Below are positions 6,893 to 10,660 of a stretch of DNA of 10,660 bases, piece by piece (the first letter of the stretch is position 1; every line of letters begins with the position of its first letter). Both the position numbers and the translations under genes were made by a program. Origin of the DNA: JAABRT01 sp038259155 (GTDB lineage Bacteria > Gemmatimonadota > Gemmatimonadetes > Gemmatimonadales > Gemmatimonadaceae); contig JBBSPE010000141.1 in assembly GCA_038259155.1 (NCBI GenBank), positions 1 to 10,660 on the forward strand, in the 5' to 3' direction. Below the pieces are notes generated by a model, which had not been told where the DNA came from, ran no database searches, and worked only from the letters and a program-made list of their open reading frames with translations.

Positions 6893-7159
6893 ATGCTCCT
6901 GTTGCTTTTCCTCGCCCCGCTCTCTACCGCGACGCGCGCTGCCCAGCGGTTGTGGCAGTCACACGCCGATCCGGCACGTCTGCGTGAAGCGACGAATTCC
7001 TTTACGGCGATGGTCCGCGGCGACGCGGTTGGCCCCGACGGCGCACTGTGGGTGATCGAGCACACCACACAGGGCGGACTGCTTCACGTCACGCCGACGT
7101 CGCAAGCGTGTGCGGTCTCCGCACGTGCGAGCTCGCTGTGCGCGCCATGCGGCGAATGA
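6893..7159 (+). pseudogene. 5' fragment of an exported protein, cut off by the gene opposite
   Basis: From ATG 6893 (or GTG 6887) the frame gives a good signal peptide, MLLLLFLAPLSTATRAAQ, and then a start that looks like a real secreted protein: DPARLREATNSFTAMVRGDA and VGPDGALWVIEHTTQGG. After about residue 63 (near 7085-7100) the frame runs antisense into the 3' end of the DUF2306 gene and the protein becomes arbitrary, stopping at TGA 7157-7159. The 'SFTxMVRGxxVG...W.IEHT' pattern recalls N-termini of exported Gemmatimonadota proteins of unknown function, but I cannot name the family. A rearrangement probably removed the 3' part of the gene. A real 88-residue product is less likely. Confidence 0.5.
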
Positions 7160-7778
7160 GGTATTCCGCCACGATCATGTTGATCAGCCAGCCCGCGCCC
7201 ATCATCACCGCCCGCGGTGCTTCGCTCGGCTTGCCTCCGACAAATATGAACCACGGCAAATGCGTCAGCACCTGCGTTCCCGCACCCAGCCCAAGCGCAT
7301 ACGCACGCATCATCCACGCGCCATGCGCCACGAAATTGCGACGCGCGATTTCATACAGGCCAAGACCGATCGATGCAATCATCCCCGAGCCGACCACGAG
7401 GCGCTCGAAATAGAGCAGCTGACCGTCGCCCGGGGGCCACGGAAAAAACTGTGTCATCCATAGGCCCGACATCGCGGCCATCAATCCGCATGGCACGAGG
7501 ATCCGGCCAGCGGCGCGGTGCCACCCGCGCCGCTGCGTGCGAAACCCAGGTGAGAACTGGAAGGCACCCAGCACACTGTAGACGATGACCGCGACTATGT
7601 GGATGAGGATAGGCAGTGGCATCGCGAAGAAGCGTGCATTCTCTGGCGTGATGTTCGCGCCGCCAGCCAGCTGAGCGACTCGTGCGGTGCCCGCGAGTGC
7701 GGGCACCACGCTCAGCGCAATGAGTGCGGTAGGAATGCGCGAGTCGGAATTGGTCCAGAACGACCGCGTCGCGTTCAT
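7089..7778 (-). CDS. DUF2306 family integral membrane protein
   Basis: 229 residues from ATG 7778, with five to six membrane segments at about residues 15-38, 55-75, 91-112, 126-145, 159-181 and 190-208. Family landmarks: HIVAVIVYSVLGAFQFSPGF (60-79), 'WHRAAGR' (86-92), 'GLWMTQFFP' (105-113), 'HGAWMMRAYALGLGAGTQ' (152-169) and 'GAGWLINMIVAEYLIRR' (194-210). The conserved His, Arg and Trp residues on the helices are typical of DUF2306, whose function is unknown. The ATG lies 2 bases after the TGA (7783-7781) of the gene before it, and no ribosome site is seen, so translation is probably coupled. An alternative TTG at 7784 overlaps that stop. The last ~12 residues (HVRRPHTLATSA) run into the truncated gene on the other strand and may be a newly acquired tail. 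It should be transcribed with the upstream gene under the divergent TetR. Confidence 0.85.
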   Translation of the reverse strand: MNATRSFWTNSDSRIPTALIALSVVPALAGTARVAQLAGGANITPENARFFAMPLPILIHIVAVIVYSVLGAFQFSPGFRTQRRGWHRAAGRILVPCGLMAAMSGLWMTQFFPWPPGDGQLLYFERLVVGSGMIASIGLGLYEIARRNFVAHGAWMMRAYALGLGAGTQVLTHLPWFIFVGGKPSEAPRAVMMGAGWLINMIVAEYLIRRMARTASSHVRRPHTLATSA

Positions 7779-7780
7779 AT

Positions 7781-8386
7781 TCAACGCAGGTTGACGCGCA
7801 ACGCGGCCATGATGACGACATCGTTCCGCGTGACCGACGTGCCGGCACCAATGAGGGGCTTGTAACCGGACGCGTAGTCCCGTGCTTCGAGACGCACGCC
7901 GACGCGACGCATGATGCCAAACTCACCACCGATGCTACCGTAGCCTGCGAGGTTGTGCCTCGCGTCCGCGTCCAGACTGCGATAGTTGTAACTCCGGACG
8001 CCCGCGCCGAGTCCGACGATCGGGCTGAACGTGACCCGTCGGCCACTGAGCCACTGCGCTGGACGGGCTTCGACGCCGAGGTCCGACGTGAACACGTCGA
8101 GTTTCGGTTTGTCGCTCGTCGTGAGGTCTCGGCTCCGGGCCCATGCGAACGCGCTGGTCACGGCGAACATCGGGTTCAGCGACCACGACATCTGCACGCC
8201 GCTCAACTGGCCATCCTTGACGAAGCGGCGCTGATCGCCCGTGGCCACGAGCTCGCCGCTCGTAAACCGGATCTCGAACGGGCCTTTTTGGGCGGGGGCG
8301 GCGGTCTGAGCGGAGAGGGGGTTGCTGACAGCGGCGATCAAGCCGAGGGTACTGATGGCGGTCAAGACCGTGCGTGACATGGACAT
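7781..8386 (-). CDS. Small outer-membrane beta-barrel protein
   Basis: 201 residues from ATG 8386, chosen because AGGA sits 7 bases upstream; a second ATG at 8380 is less well placed. A signal peptide covers residues 1-26 (cut at LSA|QT). The mature part alternates short strands and turns (GVQMSWSLNPMFAVTSAFAW, VTFSPIVGLGAGVRSYNYRS, GGEFGIMRRVGVRLEARDYA, VIMAALRVNLR), as in eight-stranded OmpA/OmpW-like barrels. 'RLEARDYASGYKPL' is a pattern I associate with outer-membrane proteins of Gemmatimonadota and Bacteroidota, without an assigned function. It is the first gene of a two-gene unit with the DUF2306 gene. The promoter at 8520-8493 with two TetR-type operators lies about 100 bases upstream. 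It may be a pore or stress-related envelope protein; its cargo is unknown. Confidence 0.75.
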   Translation of the reverse strand: MSMSRTVLTAISTLGLIAAVSNPLSAQTAAPAQKGPFEIRFTSGELVATGDQRRFVKDGQLSGVQMSWSLNPMFAVTSAFAWARSRDLTTSDKPKLDVFTSDLGVEARPAQWLSGRRVTFSPIVGLGAGVRSYNYRSLDADARHNLAGYGSIGGEFGIMRRVGVRLEARDYASGYKPLIGAGTSVTRNDVVIMAALRVNLR

Positions 8387-8464
8387 GATGAGTTCCTGAA
8401 CAGGAGTTTGAACTTCGACGGGGCGAGTCGGGGCGAATCCCTATCGTCGTGATGTGCCATGTAT

Positions 8465-8520
8465 TAGTGTACTAGATACACAGTACGAGTGTATGATATA
8501 CACAGTTTTAAATCTGTCAA
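8465..8520 (-). promoter_or_regulatory. Divergent control region: strong minus-strand promoter with two tandem TetR-type operators
   Basis: On the minus strand TTGACA (8520-8515), a 16-base spacer and TATCAT (8498-8493) form a near-consensus promoter facing the OMP-DUF2306 pair, with its start near 8486. Two inverted repeats of the same design lie on it: GTGTA-TGATA-TACAC (8489-8503) over the -10, and GTGTA-CTAGA-TACAC (8467-8481) just after the start. Both are followed by AGT, and their centres are 22 bp apart, about two helical turns. On the plus strand TATGAT (8492-8497) could be the -10 for the tetR gene, without a clear -35. A dimer on each site would block both directions. Confidence 0.7.
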
Positions 8521-8543
8521 CGGTCAATTTTGGACGGAGTGAG

Positions 8544-9428
8544 ATGACGGGACGAAAAAAACAGGATCCACGTGCACGGACCGCACCGAAGAAGGGCTCG
8601 CTCGACGGCGAGTCGCCGACACGGGAGCTCACGCACGACGACATCCTGCGCGCGTCGACCCAGGTCGATCCCGACCTGCGACGTCGGAGCGAACTGCTCT
8701 GGGACGATCGCCCGCAGGCGACGCGAGGACCGAAAGCCGCTGTCACGCCTGACGACGTCGTGCAGGCGGCGATGCACCTTGCCGACGAGAAAGGGATTTC
8801 GGCGGTGACGATGAGCGCTGTGTCGGCCAGGCTTGGCTTTACGACGATGGCGGTCTATCGGTACTTCCCAAGCAAGGAAGCGTTGTACGACGCGATTGTG
8901 GATGCGGGGACGGGTCAACCGCCGCGCTTCTCAACGCCACGCCTGGATTGGCGCGCGGAGGTGACGCAATGGGCGCACGCGAAGCGGTCGATGTTGTGCG
9001 CTCGTCCGTGGCTGGCGGAATTGCCGTTCGTGGCCGCGCCGCACGGGCCGAACTTTCTCAGTTGGGTGGAAGCGCTCACTGACGCGCTGTCACGCACGGG
9101 ACTGAGCGCCGCCGACGTGGGTCAGATGATCAGTGTCGTCGACGGCTACACACGGGGCGCATCAGACACTGCCATTTCGCTCGCGCGCGTACTCGCGCGC
9201 GGTGGAACCGCGGACGAGTGGGTCGCGGCAGTCGGCGCGGATATGGGTCGCGCGATCGGTGATGCGCGATTTCGAAACTTTGCGGCGCTCCTGACGGCGC
9301 CGTCCGACGGCCACCCGCGCTCGCTCGACGACTCGTTCGAGTTCGGACTGCAGCGGGTGTTGGATGGGATCGCACTGTATGTCAACGCGCCGGCGCAAAA
9401 GCCGACGCCCTCACGTGCTGCGAACTAG
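8544..9428 (+). CDS. TetR-family transcriptional regulator with long N-terminal extension
   Basis: 294 residues from ATG 8544, which has GGAGTGAG directly before it. The frame is open back to GTG 8454, but that would place the operators inside the coding region, so it is rejected. A basic, Lys/Arg-rich tail (1-30) and a charged stretch ending 'RRRSELLWDD' (to ~55) precede the helix-turn-helix at about 68-115 (TPDDVVQAAMHLADEKGISA, VTMSAVSARLGFTTMAVYRY, FPSKEALYDAIVD). The 'LLW...RGPKxxVT' lead-in is typical of a TetR_C subgroup. The C-terminal part (CARPWLAELPF, 'GPNFLSWVEAL', 'VVDGYTRGAS', 'FEFGLQRVLDGIALYV') is the ligand-binding and dimer domain. It diverges from the OMP-DUF2306 pair, and two tandem operators between them make it the likely repressor of that pair and of itself. 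The ligand is unknown. Confidence 0.9.
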   Translation: MTGRKKQDPRARTAPKKGSLDGESPTRELTHDDILRASTQVDPDLRRRSELLWDDRPQATRGPKAAVTPDDVVQAAMHLADEKGISAVTMSAVSARLGFTTMAVYRYFPSKEALYDAIVDAGTGQPPRFSTPRLDWRAEVTQWAHAKRSMLCARPWLAELPFVAAPHGPNFLSWVEALTDALSRTGLSAADVGQMISVVDGYTRGASDTAISLARVLARGGTADEWVAAVGADMGRAIGDARFRNFAALLTAPSDGHPRSLDDSFEFGLQRVLDGIALYVNAPAQKPTPSRAAN

Positions 9429-9440
9429 CTGCCGGCAGCT
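9427..9440. repeat. 14-bp perfect palindrome at the tetR stop codon
   Basis: AGCTGCCGGCAGCT reads the same on both strands and overlaps the TAG (9426-9428) of the second tetR gene. With no loop and no T-tract it is a poor terminator; it may be chance. The remaining ~150 bases up to 9590 hold only a short open frame on the minus strand, without a ribosome site. Confidence 0.3.
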
Positions 9441-9589
9441 GTTGGTCGTCGAACTTCATCGCGAAGCTCCACCATGCCGCTCTGATAGGGTCTGAGGTCG
9501 GCCAGAAGCCGCACGATGTCGCTGTCCAGCATCGCGCAGAACCGAAGGCAGCGCAGTGCCTGGGTCCTCCGCCGGGTTGCAGACCGCCG

Positions 9590-10600
9590 CTACGTCAACC
9601 TGAACGTCAGCTCGCCCAGCCCCTGCACCGAGCAGGCCAGCTCGTCGCCCGGCTTCAGCCACACCTGCGCGTCCTTCGGCTTGCCCTGGATCACGCCCGC
9701 CGGTGTGCCGGTGAAGATCAGGTCGCCCGGCTTGAGCGTGAAGTAGTCGGAGATGTAGCTCACCATCTGCCGCGTGGTGAATATGAAGTCCGCCGTCGTG
9801 GAGGACTGCCGTGTCTCTCCGTTGACGCGGCACTCGATCGTGAGGTTGTCCGGATCCACCTGGTCGGCGGTGATCAGGTACGGGCCAATGGGTGCGAAGC
9901 CGTCGATCGCCTTGCCCACCATCCACTGCCCACCGCGACCGTTCTGCAGGTCACGCGCGGTGAAGTCGTTGCCGGTGGCGTACCCCGCCACGTACGACAG
10001 CGCGTCGGCCTCGGACACGCGGCGAGCCGTACGGCCGATCACGATCACCAGTTCGACCTCGTAGTCAAACTGCGTGGCAAGATCGACGGGCAGCGTGACC
10101 GTGCCGCCGTGATTGTTGAGCGCGGCGTTGAACTTGTTGAAGAGCACCGGGTACGCCGGAATCTGTGCCCCGACCTCCTCCGCGTGCTTGCGGTAGTTGA
10201 GGCCGACACAGACGATCTTGTCCGGTCGACCGACCAGCGGCGCGTACTCGAGCCCCGCCTCAGGACGAAACGCTGACGCGGCCGTCGCATTCGTCGCCGC
10301 CGCCTCGACCACGGCCTGCACGCTCGGTCCGTCTTCCTGCTGCAGCAGCTCGTCGAGCGTCGCCGGCGCGTACATGTTCATCAGGCTCGCGGCGCGCGCG
10401 ACATCGAGAATGCCCTGCTCGGTTTTGGCACCCAGCCGATGGGTGGTGCCGTCGCGGAAGGTGAGCAGCGTGAGCCCCCTCGCGAGACCAGTGCCCAGCG
10501 TTCGAGCCGGCGGAACAGATTCGGTCGGCGCGCAGCCAACGGCGGCCAGCGCGCTCACCGCGCCAGCACTCGTCAGGAAGTCTCGTCGGTCGATGGTCAT
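9590..10600 (-). CDS. Fumarylacetoacetate hydrolase-family protein with Tat/lipoprotein-type N-terminus
   Basis: 336 residues from ATG 10600 (the frame is open to GTG 10639). Residues 1-23, MTIDRRDFLTSAGAVSALAA then VGC, carry a twin-arginine motif (RRDFL), a hydrophobic stretch and a lipobox-like cysteine (Cys23), predicting folded export and lipid anchoring. The FAH domain spans about 125-335: 'KIVCVGLNYRKHAEE', the metal ligands E181 and E183 in 'FDYEVELVIVIGR', D212 in 'GYATGNDFTARDLQ', 'GKAIDGFAPIGPYL' and 'PGDLIFTGTPAGV'. This family cleaves C-C bonds or decarboxylates beta-diketo acids (fumarylpyruvate, acylpyruvates) using Mg2+ or Mn2+; the substrate cannot be told here, and no aromatic-degradation partner is visible. 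FAH enzymes are normally cytosolic, so the leader is unusual. No ribosome site precedes the ATG. Confidence 0.88.
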   Translation of the reverse strand: MTIDRRDFLTSAGAVSALAAVGCAPTESVPPARTLGTGLARGLTLLTFRDGTTHRLGAKTEQGILDVARAASLMNMYAPATLDELLQQEDGPSVQAVVEAAATNATAASAFRPEAGLEYAPLVGRPDKIVCVGLNYRKHAEEVGAQIPAYPVLFNKFNAALNNHGGTVTLPVDLATQFDYEVELVIVIGRTARRVSEADALSYVAGYATGNDFTARDLQNGRGGQWMVGKAIDGFAPIGPYLITADQVDPDNLTIECRVNGETRQSSTTADFIFTTRQMVSYISDYFTLKPGDLIFTGTPAGVIQGKPKDAQVWLKPGDELACSVQGLGELTFRLT

Positions 10601-10607
10601 GGCGGTG

Positions 10608-10613
10608 AATATA
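10608..10613 (-). promoter_or_regulatory. Possible -10 element close to the FAH-family start codon
   Basis: TATATT on the minus strand (10613-10608) lies 7 bases before ATG 10600, the only A/T-rich patch in the GC-rich upstream stretch. Transcription would begin at about the A of the ATG, giving a leaderless message, in keeping with the missing ribosome site. I see no convincing -35 in the bases left in the window. Confidence 0.3.
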
Positions 10614-10660
10614 CGGCGCGTGCGCTCGGCCGGCTGCACACCGGATCTGTGCGGGCGCTC

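Noticed and set aside
7104..7118. GTGCGG-TCT-CCGCAC hairpin near the end of the DUF2306 gene
   Set aside because: Only six pairs, inside coding sequence and without a T-tract; not convincing as a terminator.
8454..8543. Upstream GTG 8454 as the start of the second tetR gene
   Set aside because: It would place both operators and the opposing promoter inside the coding region and gives an atypical N-terminus; ATG 8544 has a GGAG ribosome site.
9425..9532. Minus-strand frame MLDSDIVRLLADLRPYQSGM... (35 residues) ending over the tetR stop
   Set aside because: It reads somewhat protein-like and might be a remnant, but it has no ribosome site and no family that I can name.

Overview
This 10.66-kb window is GC-rich bacterial DNA. 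The mix of families points to Gemmatimonadota or a close relative: a DUF305 plus LVIVD-repeat pair, the wreck of a serine/threonine kinase-TPR protein, a DUF3471-type tail fragment, and TetR regulators next to small outer-membrane proteins. This assignment is an inference from recognised protein families, not a database match.

Layout. (1) 1-2257, plus strand: the end of a DUF305 protein, then a large secreted LVIVD beta-propeller protein, probably one transcription unit. (2) 2258-3780: a strong hairpin lies between convergent genes, then argG (argininosuccinate synthase) on the minus strand with a probable TTG start. (3) 3781-7160 is an accessory stretch. It holds a kinase/TPR pseudogene with a large internal deletion and in-frame stops, a TetR regulator, a lower-GC exported protein that looks imported from Bacteroidota, an orphan DUF3471-like tail, and a 5' gene fragment running head-on into the next gene. 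(4) 7089-9428: a minus-strand pair (small outer-membrane protein, then a DUF2306 membrane protein) diverges from a second TetR regulator. (5) 9590-10600, minus strand: a fumarylacetoacetate hydrolase-family protein with a Tat/lipoprotein-type N-terminus.

How the genes work together. Two TetR circuits can be read from the DNA. The first TetR gene (4795-5442) has two copies of a CCTTACAGTGTNNG-like site in its own promoter. A third, inverted copy sits on the predicted start point of the lower-GC exported-protein gene, so that gene is probably its target. The second TetR gene (8544-9428) shares its upstream region with the OMP-DUF2306 pair. Two GTGTA-N5-TACAC operators, 22 bp apart, sit on the -10 and start region of a TTGACA-N16-TATCAT promoter facing the pair. 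No CRISPR array, tRNA, rRNA, transposase or complete mobile element was seen. I see no obviously new multi-gene system. The most interesting signals are the two operator arrays, the imported exported-protein gene placed under local TetR control, the cluster of gene wrecks around it, and the exported FAH-family protein.
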